Made by a program: the position numbers and the translations under genes. The notes under the pieces are model-generated. The model had not been told where the DNA came from. It saw nothing but the letters and a program-made list of their open reading frames with translations, and made no database searches. Source: Mastigias papua (taxonomy: Eukaryota; Cnidaria; Scyphozoa; Rhizostomeae; Mastigiidae). Taken from it: a stretch of DNA of 64,000 nt. The stretch covers positions 5,361,410-5,425,409 of the forward strand of contig OZ025267.1 in the NCBI GenBank assembly GCA_964019165.1, in the 5' to 3' direction. This document shows positions 42,100-55,224 of the stretch, piece by piece; position 1 is the first letter of the stretch; the number at the start of each line of letters is the position of its first letter.

Positions 42100-45000
42100 A
42101 GATTCAATGTACCCTACCTCCCTGTTCGGGGTATTGCGTTGCATAAGGGGCGAATGATCCCTTTTATGCTATGCTGTATGTTATGTTGCATATGTTATAT
42201 GTGAAGGCGACAGGGTTGTTATGGCAGATCATACTCCTCGCACCATCCATTGTAGCTTAACTATGTAGAGTATTATAAGCAAACACACAAAATTAATTAG
42301 ACCACGTAAGTGTATGTAGAAATGACTGAAAGGAGCATAATGCAGCAATTTTCTTATGGCATTAATACAGGGTAGTGAAAGTCCATAGTTTCGTGTTTGA
42401 AGACAACTGCTTATTAGATGTCTCTTCCTATAACAATTTATGTTCCAGATCAGTTTAAATTCTGCATATTATTAGAAAATAAACAAGAAGTAAATTGCCG
42501 AAATGTTTAAAATGAATACAGGTATAATTAAATATTAATATTACGGGTATTTTTCCAGTCTTATCTGCTCTTCCATTTTTCGTTTGATCACTACATTCTT
42601 CATCTAATGTATTGTTTGCACTAGTATGGAAAACTGATAAGCTCCAAAAATACTCATGCTATAATTCCACTATGTCATGCTAGCACTTCTCTATTTCTCT
42701 TTTAAATTATCAGATATTTGCAAAGATGCTGTTTTCATCTTGAGTCTCAAGTTCCCTTGGCATAGTGTGCTGGTTCAAACTGATTTAAATTGATATAGTG
42801 TCCTGGCTACCGATATGAAGGCAATGAATAGCTTGGTGTAGTAGCATTTTGACACTATGCATAATTCAGTAGCGTGGCAATAAAGTTTCGTTTTTACTAT
42901 TTGACACAAGCTACAATTGCAGTCTCATTACTTCTGTATTTTCTCATTGCTCATATGAGTTAAGTCATTACGGACGAAAAGTTTCTTTAACAGGACACAA
43001 GCTCTTTTGATTGATAGTTACTCTGTAATGCAGAAATGAGATAGCAGATGTTGAGCCATACAGTTAATGACATATTGTGATTGAACAAAGAAAAATTACT
43101 ATGAAAACACCTAGAAACAATTTTCATTACCCACGGGAAGCTTTACATTTCCAAGTTAAATTTAAGGCAACAGTCTCTGAGGTTCTTTGAAATAATATGC
43201 TTAAAAATATTCTATAGTGTTCATGATGCAAAGTAAACTATGATTGATCGCTGTATCCTTAAGCTTTAAATTATAACAGAAAGCTTGCATTGCAGGATGG
43301 CCTATCTAACATTTCATCACCTTTAAAGTTTTACTGACACTTCGATTATTAATCAGCTTCACGTCTTGGTAATATTCCTTATAAATTCCTCCTTTCGCAT
43401 AGGTATCTTGATTGCATATCTCTGATTACTTTAATATTGCCATTTAGGGAAAGTGGCACGATATTTCTCTTAGCCGCTTTCTAACACGTCTGAGAGGTTT
43501 TGTAGCAAACATATACGTTTGAAACATGGAAACCCTTACAAGCTTCTTAAAATACACCAAAACATTGGATTCTACAACTCAAATCTGACAATTAGTTGTA
43601 ATTTGAACCCGTCTTCGCAATATTATGCCCTCATTTGTTAAAATCAATTCTCATTTTGAAATACCATCTGACTGCGCACCTCGTTACTTCATTACTGTAT
43701 GTTCTTGAATATTGGAGCTTTGAGAAGCACCACAGAGCTTTCTTACGGATTATGGCATACGCATCTATCCTATTATTATCATGGTATTCAAAATTTATTT
43801 TACTATTGCCACCATCTTCCCCTAAGCCGTTGTTCTTATCTGCATTTTCTAGTTTGTAAACCATGGGCATACCGTCTCTTTTTATAAAGCTTCTCCAAAC
43901 AGGGTGATGTTGAATAAATATGAAAATGAACCTGCATTCAATATTTCTGTATTCATGAATCTGTTCAACATTACGTTTGGCTTTTATTTTCTGGTACAAT
44001 AACAAATTCCTTTTTCAAAATGCAGACAGCAGTGGCATAGGTATGCCCTATATACAATCCGTAAATTGAGCGTTCCTTATAGAAAACAAACTAGCCCTAG
44101 GCAGTCGCCTTCGTAAGATAGGATGACTAGTTCCTTCGATCGCTGCCTATATTTCTCTACTGCTGTCACCATACACCTGTTCTAGTACTTTCCCGCCCAT
44201 ATTCTCTCATAATCGTGCATATTTGTGAACTCTTCCTAAGTATATTATTATGTTCCTGATACATTGCTCAAAGCTTAGAACTATTTCATTCAAATAGCAC
44301 TGAAAGGACATGGAGCTTGAATGGCTCACTATTGCCAGTCCAAATTTTGCCTAGGAATTCAGTGTCTGGACATTATCCAGCATGTTATTGACTCAATAAC
44401 ACACGGTATCAACTCCTCAATTGGTCTCTCATCATCACAAGAAGAGCATGTTTGGGACTTTTTACGTGATAAGTTTCAAATCATTGCAAAATTAATTCAT
44501 TGAATGGTGCTTAAAATACAGAAGTTGTTTGTTTAGCATGATGCTAATATGAGGAGATTAAAACAAAAAATCCTTATCCACCAATCTTCTTAAGTCCCAC
44601 GAACAAAGTTACTAAGCGATGAAGCTGGAGAGCAGTTTAACTTCATCCAATGTGCTTATGAAGTGTTTAGCGTTTTGATTATGTCTACTTATGCTGGTTT
44701 TTTACATTAGTACCAGCATGAAGTTGCTTGCGAGCGAATTCCCACTAAGATAATACCCATTGCAATTCAAGATGATAAACAATGATTTCTGATCCTGTGT
44801 GCTATTAAGACTAGTTAAGGCTCCGTTTTCAATTGATCGTAGGCTGTTAGAGTCGCCCTGAAAGAGGCCTAATCGTCTTTAAATAAGCTTCTTACTTCTT
44901 TAAGCAACACTGCGAATAAGGCAGTTAAGGATATAAGCTTTTCATCTTTACAAACAGCGCTTGGAAACCGAAACGATGTAACAAAACTGAATGAGTCATT

Positions 45001-46396
45001 AGAATTTTTTGAACAACTCAACAGATCTTGCGTTTTATTCTGCACATTCGCTTGGGTCATGCAGTGCGTCTAGATAAATCGATTTCTACGCGATTAACCA
45101 TGATTTGTCTACTCTAACCAGATCCTCGAAGAAAATCGCCTGTTTTGCCACCGAAAGTTTCCTACAGTAAACCTTTATTACTTACTTTTAGATAACATGA
45201 TTAACACTTAAGAACTGCAAAATGATTGAACTTTCATGAAGAAGTAGTACCGCTTTAGAACTGTCTGATAGATCGCTTACGTAATCATTTAATTTCATAG
45301 GGTTACTTCGCTATGCGTGTTTTATAAGAATCCGTTTTATATGGGAAGAAGACTACCTTATAGACGAATGAGCACAAAATCAAAATCGATTTACATGCAT
45401 ATATTGATGAAGCAATTTATATACTCTCGCATAGCATTGCAGAACTGTAACATGTTAAAAAAACATACCTTAGTTGATCGATTAAGCCCCCCTGGGGTTA
45501 TTTTTCACAATCAATTTTACGGATGGTTCTTTATTCGCTAGGGGGCTTATTAGGGAGTGGGGCCTAGTTCTTTTTGCAGAAACATAAATAAGTATCTTTC
45601 AGTAATATAATATATCTTTCAAAGCTTTAAGACTAGAAAGGGTATGTTGGACTCGTTGCTCCAGCAAAATAAGTTGCTTTGCAAAAAATGTCATTTTAAA
45701 AAGTGTTGTCAAGAAAGGTACTAGAAAGGAATACAGAATATGAAAATTTGTAATTCAATATTATTACAACTATTGTAACAACATAGCAGCTAATGCAAAA
45801 TATGACAAAATGAACTGATGTCAATTAAAAATACGTAACTTTACGACCTAGGTCTTGAGCGAAGTGCTTATTCAAAATGTATCTTATACATCAATGATAA
45901 GAATCATACTTTCACCTTCCTTATCATACATAGACTTTTTAACAACTTGTCTATGCATTGTTGGCTTATTTGTACGTTTCTTTTTCATTGCAATGTACGT
46001 TAAATCAACGAATACGTATATTTAATGCAAACTGGGACAGCCTGGGGAGTTTATAACCAAAACGCGTATACAAGTTCTCAATTAAAGGGTCAGAGGATCT
46101 CTCTCAGGAGCCTCTCTTTTACCAAAATCAATCGCACATCCTCTTTCAGGGGGCTAAATTTCTAACTTGAGTGATGGCTGCAGTGCCTCAGAGACGCAAG
46201 ACTTGTCCAACGGTGTTGAAACAAATTGAATTTGCTTTCGTACGTTCTGCCTGTTCCTTATAGTTGTAGCCCGATGAGCTTATTCGCACCTGAGTAGGAG
46301 CAATGTAATCAAACAAAGCTGCAAGAAAGTAGAATTACATTATCAATCCTCTTCCACATACCATTATATTGTGGAAATAGGCATAAGATGGCTCAT
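42100..46396. other. Intergenic DNA past gene C
   Basis: No supported gene. A 124-codon minus-strand frame at 43631-44005 has no ATG at its start and no motif I know. A small hairpin with ends TAAGCCCCC and GGGGGCTTA is at 45483-45550. Confidence 0.4.
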
Positions 46397-49300
46397 TCAT
46401 ACATGGAAATATATAATAAAGTATAGAAAAAGAAAAGTAAAATAAGAGAAAGGAAGCCAATATCTGCAAAAATGGTCGAATATATGGCTTTCTTCTCGTT
46501 GGCTGTGGTGCTTTCTCATTAACTTCTCTTCCATATTATCCAACCAGGTGTAAAAAGAACTTCCTTTCTCCATAATTTCATCAGTAAGTTCTGCAGCATT
46601 TATGATGTGAACAGCATCCTTCTTTTCAATTGCCTTTAAGAAAAAATATTGTCGTGAGTTGTCTACATTTTGAGTTGTCTACATTTTGTCTAGAACTTTC
46701 AATTATCTTGTAGAATTAAATGTTCAGACTTTCTTATTTCATGACATGAATCAGATCAATAGTAAGATTTTCAGTCAACTGCTAATAAACCAAGCTAGAA
46801 TCAGGGACAGCATAGCAAGTTTTAATCTGGGGGCCCTGATAGATTTGGTCGGCGAGGTAGCCGGGCTTACCAATGTTGGGTCCTACATGGCAGAAAATAC
46901 ATACAGTACATTTTACCCATTAGAATGGCTAAAACGGCATCAACCGGACTAAAAGTTGAGTGAACAGCATGGTAATCAGGCTTGCGTTCCGAAGAAATCT
47001 ATAGTGAATATTGAAATAGAGACATAATATAAATTTAATGAGAAAGTGGATGACTTTATACCCCCAATCCCCATGATTTTGACACGCAGATCTGAAAAAA
47101 ATAGCATGCTTTGCTCCTAGAAAACACACTAGAGTTCGAAATGATCCCTTGTCCCAGTCGAGCCCTAAAATATGAATTGGTATTATGAATTAGAAACTGC
47201 AGACTGGCAAAAGTCTTCACCGCTCAGCTGCATATCATGCCGTGCCTTACCCCCTCCAGTTTGTTCCTCATTGAGCTCTTTCAAACTTGCATGAGCTCAG
47301 AAACAGAGCATTGTGCTAAAAGGGATCGTAATAATGATGGGATATGGTAAACAGCGGGGAGTTGCTATTATGGTCGGGTCATTTACACCGTTGAAATTTG
47401 AATGGAGATTAATTACGTCAAGATAATGCAGTTATTCATTTAGCAATTCTGGTGGTCTAGCATGAAATTGATCAATATTAGATTTTGATAAGTAAAACTG
47501 ATAAAGAATTGATTACCAAATCAAGAGATTAGAATATTCATTTATCTATCCAAAGATCAAGCACAATGCTTGAGTTGCTTATATCATAGGCCTTGTCTCA
47601 CAGATGGTGTGTTTTCATTGTATTCTTTCTTGGAGAGTGTCCTTTCTTTCAAAAGACGAATCAGAGAGTGGGGTGATAATACCTGTACCTGCAGAGCTTG
47701 TAAATAAACGTGCATTTAAAGAATTTGATAAATTGTAATTAACTATTTTTGTAAATTATTTTTTGTAAATTATTTTTGTAAGTATGTAAATAGTTGGTAT
47801 TAATTAGTACACTTCCTCTGATGTGTACTATAGATTTATGTTACAAACTTTAAACAAATTGATTATTATTAAATATTATTATTATTAGCATTTACCTCTA
47901 AAATCTACAGTGGCTTAGTCTAGGAAGGTGTGCATGGGACACATACTCTAAACCGCCTAAGGGAATAGGGGTAAGCAGCACTGATTTTCCTTAAATGCAT
48001 TTTTCAACAGTCCTCAAGACCAGAAAACCTTTTAACGATTAAAATTGAGTTGCAGAATATTTTGTTCGGTGATTCGATGAGAGCGAAAGTAAAGTTTCTA
48101 TGTGATAACTACATGTAACATACGATACCATTTGCCATACCGAGTTTCTATCAAACTCTTTAACGATAATGACTTTATCAACCGAACGGTAGTTTTCTCT
48201 TTTGGGAACTTCAATTAAACGAGAAGTGGTAAAAACAAAATTGGCCATTTGGACGCAGCATCCCTCTTGTCACTTGTGGTCTGGTCAAACGCACCCAAAA
48301 TTTCATCCAACATCCTCGAAGCACATGTTGGGCTAATTATTGGATACTTTTGGCCGCTTTTGTTTGATCATCCAACATTTTCAAAGTGATATTGGATGAA
48401 GTATGATTGGGATAAAAAAACTGTTGTTTTTAAATGTTGGATGCGTTTTACCACCTCATGAAACATTTCATCCAACACTTCATTTCTGAGCATGCATAGA
48501 AAGCTTTTACAGGTTTCTTAATTGTGTCACTGCGCAGGAACTATCGAGTGATAGAAATGTTAGGTGAATGTTGGATGAAATGTTGGGCGCGTTTAGCCAC
48601 CCCAGATTATTATCGCTGAACTTTGGGTATGTTGGGGCGAGATGTCGGAAATGTTTGACCAAGGCATTAAATTTATCCATAACTGGTTATATATTTTGGC
48701 TTCACCATTCGGTCACTATGAGTGGCTGTCGTCGAATTTGCAAAGTATCAGTGTTTGTTGGAATATCTGGAAATGTTTTCCTGTTTTGGATTGAAAGTAA
48801 TCATGTACAAATTACAAAAGTGTTATTGATAATCACAGCACTCAAATGATCAAAGAGAATTTAATTTCTCTTTATTTCGATTTTCTTTTGATTTACAGCT
48901 CTTGTACACTACATATTTCCTTCCAATTTGAATCTGGGAAAATCACTTTTAGTCAATCTAGAGGGCAACATTTCAAAAATTTTCTCCTTCGTCGGACCTA
49001 ACGATGATGAGCTCTCTTATGTCACTTGACAGAGCTATCAGCACCCGCCAAGTACAGATTCATGGTGTAGTCCCTGACTTACCTCATTTCATTTCATTTC
49101 TACCTATTTATATATGGTTGTCCCTCAGATTATACATCTGTTTTGCAGGGAGCCATGATGAGAACTAATTTACAACATGTGCAAAGCCAATAGTATTACA
49201 AGATGAGAATTATTTTTCGTCCAGAAGCGTTGCCAATGACCATGTGTACCTATCCATTTCCAGTAACTTTTTAGTAGGGATCAGACACTATTTTCGACCA

Positions 49301-52300
49301 AATTTCACCTTGCACTCATCTTTGAGGAATTCGCTAGTGACGCCTCTGTCTTGCATTTCACACTCGGACAATTGCAAAAGGAAGAAAATACTTTCACTTT
49401 TCTAAATAACCTTAGATCAAAACCTGTTTTACTCCTGCACCCCATATAAAACTTTCGCTCTAACCTTGCATCCCCTACAACTGACAGGTTGTTCAAGGCC
49501 ATAGGACAGCAATACATAGGTCAAGATTCTTTCCTTAAGATTGACGCTTGTCGCACCCCTTGAAAGGATGTCTCTCATCCCCAGAGGGTGTGGATGCCAC
49601 TGGTTGAGAATTCCTGCAATATAATGTTTCAGGTTTTTTTGTGCGATAGTGACATTTTGTTGCGCTAACAAACTATTCACTACCTCATATATATGGTTTT
49701 GTATCCCAGCGTCACCACTCAATAACCGTATACGAATGTTTCGTAATTCTTACGTAACCGAGAAAGGTTATATGCTTCTTATATTGGAATTTGTAATTTT
49801 CCATTATTTTTAAATTTTGTTTCCTGAATTTACTAAAAATGAAGGACCAGCTTGCGTTAGGAAAAGATTGACCAACATAAGTTTGTAAACAGGTCAGAAT
49901 AAAACTGCCAAGAAAATTGCAATGGAAAATATTTTAAAGAAAGGCGGGATTGTGGAAGGACGGTGACAGCAAAGAATATAAATAACAAATGAGTCACTCT
50001 GTGGAGAATAAAGTTATCATGAATCAAATTGCTTCAATGATCAATCGAATGCAATAGTCGAATTGAATGCATTCTCTTACCCTCAGCCAACGATTATCGG
50101 TCATTTCAGCGACAACATACTCCAGCAGCGCAAATAGTACGAAGTATAAGGATATGTTCAGAAAGATTTCTAGAGCCTCTGCAGTGTCATATAGAACCGA
50201 ATTCGAACGGATGTGATTGATCATTGAACTCATCGTTAGCAGTATTGTGGTAGGAAGTGCCACCCTCGCAGGGGTAGACTTGAAGTGAATCCAGAATGAC
50301 ACAAAACTGAGTACCACCATGCCAATGACGGGGAGGTAGAACTCCATTATGTAGTATCTGACATCTCTTTTGAAGTACAGGACCACCACGATTTGATCAA
50401 AAATCCCTAGGCGACAGATAAGCTCCTTCAAAACTTCATGTCATAAATCTCAAATGTTGGCTGAAGATGGAAACAAGCAATATACAGAATGCGAGATCCT
50501 TAGGAATACGGATTTAATCTCTTCAGACTTATGCTCATATTTTTGCTCTAAAGCGCGCTACGATGACTACGTAACGCATTGAAGGGATGAGTAGAAAAGC
50601 TTAGGAAGGGTGCCGAAATCGAAAGCTCATAAGCTAGATTGCTAGAAAGCAACGACAATATAGTAAAGGCCACCAGTTAAGGAGTGACAAAGTATCGTAG
50701 TAGAAATATGTGCATATACTTGCCTGTTGCTCCGTAGTCTTTCTTCTGCTTCAACACGTCATACCTTTCCAAAATAAATCGTGAAGCAAGAAAGTTTTTC
50801 CCAAATAGAACAGGTTTCTCAGAACCTTCTTGGAGCTCAAAGCGAAGTTGTTCTCTGTTGTAGGAATCTATGTAGTATAAAAGAAGTTTCTGGTTTGGTG
50901 ATTATTGAGGATAAATATCAAATGCACCTTATCAGACGATATCTTTTGTCATATTGCCATGTGATAGATTTTGCATGCACTTGAATCTTATTAAAAATAT
51001 TACGCGCTTTTCAGGATATCATGGCTTAGAGTTAACATGACATTGGTCAATAAACTTTGCAGTTGTAATCATTTTTCTGTCAGATTGATACTTTAATAAT
51101 GCCTTAGCGACTTGATAAAAAGTTTGAAATTGTGGTCGAGGGGAGTTACATGCATAATATGATCGTAGCCATTTACTTACATGATTCGAAGTGAACAGAA
51201 CATTGTTGCTTGTCGAAAGGAAAAGTATCCAACTTCATTGGGCAGAATACAGCCACGTGCTGCCTGGAACAAATCAATACACCAAATTCAATGGGATGAA
51301 CGCTTCGAATTTCAGTATGTTTTATTGGTCGATGCTACTGGCAAGTCTGGTTTGACTAAATAAGAAATCCTTTACAACATTGCTGCTTAAATGATGGCGT
51401 ACAAGACGGTTGAGAAAATTTCTCATAATATCTCCTGCTAAAGTGAAATTTAATACTTTTTGAGGTATCTAAATCTTTGTAGTATATTGCTCGGCGTAAA
51501 ACATAGTATGAGGTACTATTTCCAACTGAAATCTGTGAGCCAATTCCAGACAAGAAGAAATGCACAAAAAGCATACCTACTTAATGGCGGGAAAGAGGGT
51601 TATATTTATAAAGTTATATCATAAATCTGTCGGCTAAAAAGTAAATATATATGCTATGGCATAGAAATATGTAGTCTTGACCACTAGCAGTGATCTTTAG
51701 AGCTCACTCAAATAGCTATCTTGAAGATGAAAGCTAATAGTGTAAAATTTATTGAGTACAGCAGTTTTAAGGTCTTCTTGCTAAAAGAGCAAGGGCATAT
51801 GCCAGGCGCACAACTAGGATTTTTTGAGTGAAAGGGTCTTAACAACGAAAAGGGAACATGTCTAGAGATAATGCAATCGTCAGACTTAGAAACAAAAGAA
51901 ATCACACGGGAAGCTTCAGGATATCATTACATCCTTAAGTAACGAAGACTATAAGCTGATCATTTAACAAAAATGCACTAAACAGTTTCAAAATTCTCCA
52001 AGAAAAATGACACTTTTGCTTTTTTGAGAAAAAGGGCAGGAGTCTAGACCCCCAGAACCCACAACGTAGTTACGCACCTGTATACCTACACTATAACAGA
52101 GTTTCTTCTAGGAAACTGGGTGTATTCCTAGAACATTTTCCTTTGGGTTCCCTTCATAAGCCTTTAGTCTCTGCTAGTTGGTTCTCATAAAAGTTTCCTT
52201 CACTTCCCCACGTTATATGCAGTGCACTGAATCTTTACTTTTGTAAATTAACAGTTACTCATTATTACAAAGGAGTTTTTTTAATTCAAAGCATGTTTTG

Positions 52301-55224
52301 ATGAATGCATAGCATTCTATTATCATATATAAAATCATTTTCTTAATGCTTTATACCGTGAGAAATAGAAAACTTTCCCATCAGGGGATATCCATGCCCC
52401 TGATAATTTCTCTGGAACCTGCTCATATTTGATTCCTTTCTCATGGTTGATATAGATGTCTGGTCGCCAGAAGAACATGTCCTCCTCCCTTTGAATTGTA
52501 ATTCGATCATCTGCTGTATGGTTTTTGAACTTGAGTCTTGAATCAAACCAACTCAGAAGAATATCAGTCTCCATATAAATGTGCTGTTTGTAGAGATAGC
52601 TATAATTACATTTGGAAACAGGAATTTTGGAAGGTTAATACTATAATTTTTGCCAAATATTCAATTCCAAAGATCATTAGCGTTATCTTTACATAATTAT
52701 ATACTATTGGCCGTCAATATTGGTAAGTTCAGGAATCAACAATCTCTTTAAACAGAGAACAAAATGATTTGATAGTGGAATACATAGATGAGTAAATGCA
52801 TTGATAAAATGTTCCAGTACTTCAGGTTTTCTGGTATCAGACACATCTATGCCTAAGCCTTACTTGGTTGCATCAATTTTTGTGTTATGAATAGCTTCCA
52901 GAAGCACGTGAATAGAAAAATATTTTGCAAGAGAGCGAACATCAAATTTCTTGTAATCTATTTCTTGCACTAGCAGTTAACATATTAAATTACCATGTTA
53001 CCATGCTGCCATGCTACCATGCTACCGTGGTACCATATTACCATGTTTCACTTTCTTAACTTGTGAAATATGAATTGTCCTGTATATATTATAAAGCTAA
53101 CTTACATTGTTTATAGTCTTCAATGGAACCATACTTTGAATGATAATTGAAAGCTCAACTTTTACACTCTCCCCTAGGAGACAAGTAGTCAGGTTAGAAG
53201 CTCTCATCACATTAAGCCATTCGTGTTGCCAGACACCTAAACTTGGAGCTGAGCAATGATCAGTCCAAAAATCATGGTAGGAGTGAGGACTCCGATGCTA
53301 AAATGCAATTTGATTCGGCCATATGATATCTCCGCCAGAATCCAGAATACGCCGCAACATATACAGACGATAATTTTCGGATTTTTTCGCGAGCAAAATC
53401 ATCTCTTATATTTAAGTCTTTTATATTCTGTCGACATAAAGACTCAAAATCCAATTTTATGTAGACAGAAAGAGCTAGTTTTCCCCTCCTGGACTCTTCA
53501 ACTAAACTAAAAACGACTGCATGCCAATCAGAAGTAGTATTTTTTGTCACGTGAATTCATCCGCACCTAGTAATTTACTTTGGTTCACCTTCCAGTTGTC
53601 ATCCAAAATTTCATATTCGGATTAGTATCGGACTGAAAAAGTACTTTCAGTAGAGTAAAAGTCCGGATAAATAACCTCCCTTTTATGGACATAGGCTAAA
53701 GTGGCTCTCATAAAAGACATGTGAATAACAAATTTTGGGTAGTAGTTTATAATAAAAACTTTGTCCTGCTTAGTATGCATTGAGAAATGGTCTTCTTCTC
53801 TTGAAAGCAAATGCCCAGGTTCCTTGCTAAACCAGTCAAAATCAACATTTTGTATCTTGTGTATACGAATCTGAAAAATTTTAGGGTACATGTTCTTGAA
53901 CGTTGTAATTCTTTTCTACGAGGTTTTACTGTATGCTGAAGCAGGTGCACAACTAGGAATGTTTGAGGGCAGGGGTCTATTCAATGAAAAGGGCGCGCTT
54001 AAAGCACTTTCTAAATAAAACGTATCGTGAAACCATGGGTTTCAGATTTTGAAACAAAGGAAATCGTATGGAAGTTTCAGAATCCCGTTACTTCTACGTG
54101 TAGGAGAGATTATTAGCTGATCTAAATACCAAAAAATACTGTAAAGAGTTTCAAAATTTGTCAAGAAAAAGGACACTTTTACCTTATTGAAGAAAAGGCC
54201 AGGAGTCAAGACACCCGTGGACCACCCCATGTTTAGGTTCCCGTAAAGAATTTTTCATTTCTTTCTTGCAATAGGTACAAATGAATACTGCATGTAAGAA
54301 TTACCCCACTCTGTTTTTTTCTGATCCGTATAGCCAACTATTGACATGCTATTATCTGCATGCTATCGCCAACTATTATCTGCATGCTGCACCTTCACGT
54401 AACTCAAGAAATACTAGCATAACCGGTGGACAGTATTTTAAATCATACAAGAATAAGATTCAATAAGCGGGCAACTTTGTGAGACTTATCCAGGTTGTAA
54501 TCATCATCCCAGATATAATAAGGAAGGTTTGCAATTTCAAGTGCGAAGCATCCAATTCGTAGTTAGAATATGATAGCATCCTTTGCTTCATGACTAAAAA
54601 CGTACCTTTATTTCTTGGTGGGAATCGAAACTGCTTTCCTCTAAAGGTTTCCAAGATTTCTGAGATCCCGCTGGAATTGAGAATGGAGTGCACAGGACAG
54701 AATTTAGAGCTAAGGACGTAAAAGATGTTCTGTTAATTGATTGATTGATTGAATGCTTAATCGGTAGATTGATCATAACATTGAACACATTTGTATGGAC
54801 AAGTTTGCCGTTAAATGTTATCTTCAATCATGATGATGATGATGAACAAAAATGCACTATGGTTGATTTATAGATTTGTGATGTAATAAAGCACTAGACA
54901 GGGTAAATAAGTGATTAAGTGATTAATCAATTGATTGATTGATTGATTGATTGCATATCACAGTTAAATGATTAAAGAGCTCAAAAATATTTTGATTGGT
55001 TGATTTTTTTAATATTCCTTGGTTGTTTGATGGCTAATTGCTTGATTTTCAAACTGTTTCCTACTCATACGCTTTCTTCTCATTAGAAATGTGTTTTTAC
55101 TGGAATCACTGCGTACAGCCCCATCAATTGAACATTTATTGCGAATCAACAACATAGAATTCTTAAAGAAAAAGCTAACTCTCACTTACCTCACTACTAA
55201 CAGAATTGTGAAGTACAGTTGCAT
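46397..55224 (-). CDS. Gene C: divergent Cys-loop ligand-gated anion channel subunit, complete, 8 exons
   Basis: Exons in transcript order are 55224-55190, 54709-54606, 53173-53106, 52583-52357, 51263-51181, 50867-50724, 50406-50081 and 46633-46397; they join in frame to 407 residues. The protein starts with a signal peptide (MQLYFTILLVVS), split from the mature N-terminus by an intron. It has a WRPD loop-A motif, Cys-loop C152-C166 (CPMKLDTFPFDKQQC), M1 near 243-262, PAR at 266-268, M2, M3 and M4 near 385-404 at the very C-terminus. Internal exon sizes (68, 227, 83, 144) match genes A and B. Oddities: a proline inside M2 (residue 272); an M3-M4 loop of roughly 65 residues, much shorter than in A and B; and intron 6 starting with GC instead of GT. 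Intron 7 (46634-50080) holds a MITE and a broken ORF. It is likely an anion channel subunit, but too divergent to assign a ligand. Confidence 0.9.
48283..48660. mobile_element. MITE-like element of 378 bp rich in CATCCAACA/TGTTGGATG motifs
   Basis: The ends are GGTCAAAC and GTTTGACC. Inside, CATCCAACA and its reverse complement occur several times in both orientations (near 48306, 48369, 48406, 48480 and 48571), together with GCGTTT-ACCACC blocks. It lies in the last intron of gene C and does not code. Confidence 0.7.
49210..49722 (-). pseudogene. Broken ORF of unknown origin
   Basis: A 97-codon frame (49722-49429) with protein-like composition (HPHPLGMRDILSRG, ERILTYVLLSYGLEQPVSC) runs on in other frames (ECEMQDRGVTSEFLKDE, then MDRYTWSLATLLDEK before a stop). 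This suggests a frameshifted coding relic, perhaps from a mobile element. I do not recognise the family. An ATTTC tract lies just beyond, at 49085-49100. It is in the last intron of gene C. Confidence 0.35.
50718..50723 (-). other. GC-AG intron donor in gene C
   Basis: The exon 50867-50724 ends CAACAG and is followed by GCAAGT. Using this site keeps the exon at 144 bp, as in genes A and B, and keeps the frame into the M1 exon. GCAAGT is the known consensus of the minor GC donor class. Confidence 0.85.
51803..52080. mobile_element. Intronic MITE, copy 1 (278 bp)
   Basis: The ends CAGGCGCACAACTA and TAGTTACGCACCTG are inverted repeats with mismatches. The internal sequence matches the copy at 53942-54243 over its whole length (shared blocks: AGCTGATC, AGTTTCAAAATT, GACACTTTT, GGCAGGAGTC). 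It does not code. Confidence 0.75.
52991..53047. repeat. Short tandem repeat based on TACCATGC
   Basis: About seven imperfect 8-bp units, just downstream (in transcript sense) of the 68-bp exon of gene C. Confidence 0.8.
53942..54243. mobile_element. Intronic MITE, copy 2 (about 302 bp)
   Basis: Same family and orientation as 51803-52080. The left end is CAGGTGCACAACTAGG; the right end is mutated. It lies between exons 2 and 3 of gene C. Confidence 0.7.
54737..54953. repeat. Two (GATT)n tracts
   Basis: Tetranucleotide runs at about 54737-54756 and 54929-54953 in the first intron of gene C. Confidence 0.85.

Noticed and set aside
53622..53891. 89-codon minus-strand ORF in the gene C intron
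   Set aside because: It does not fit the receptor frame, and no family is recognised.
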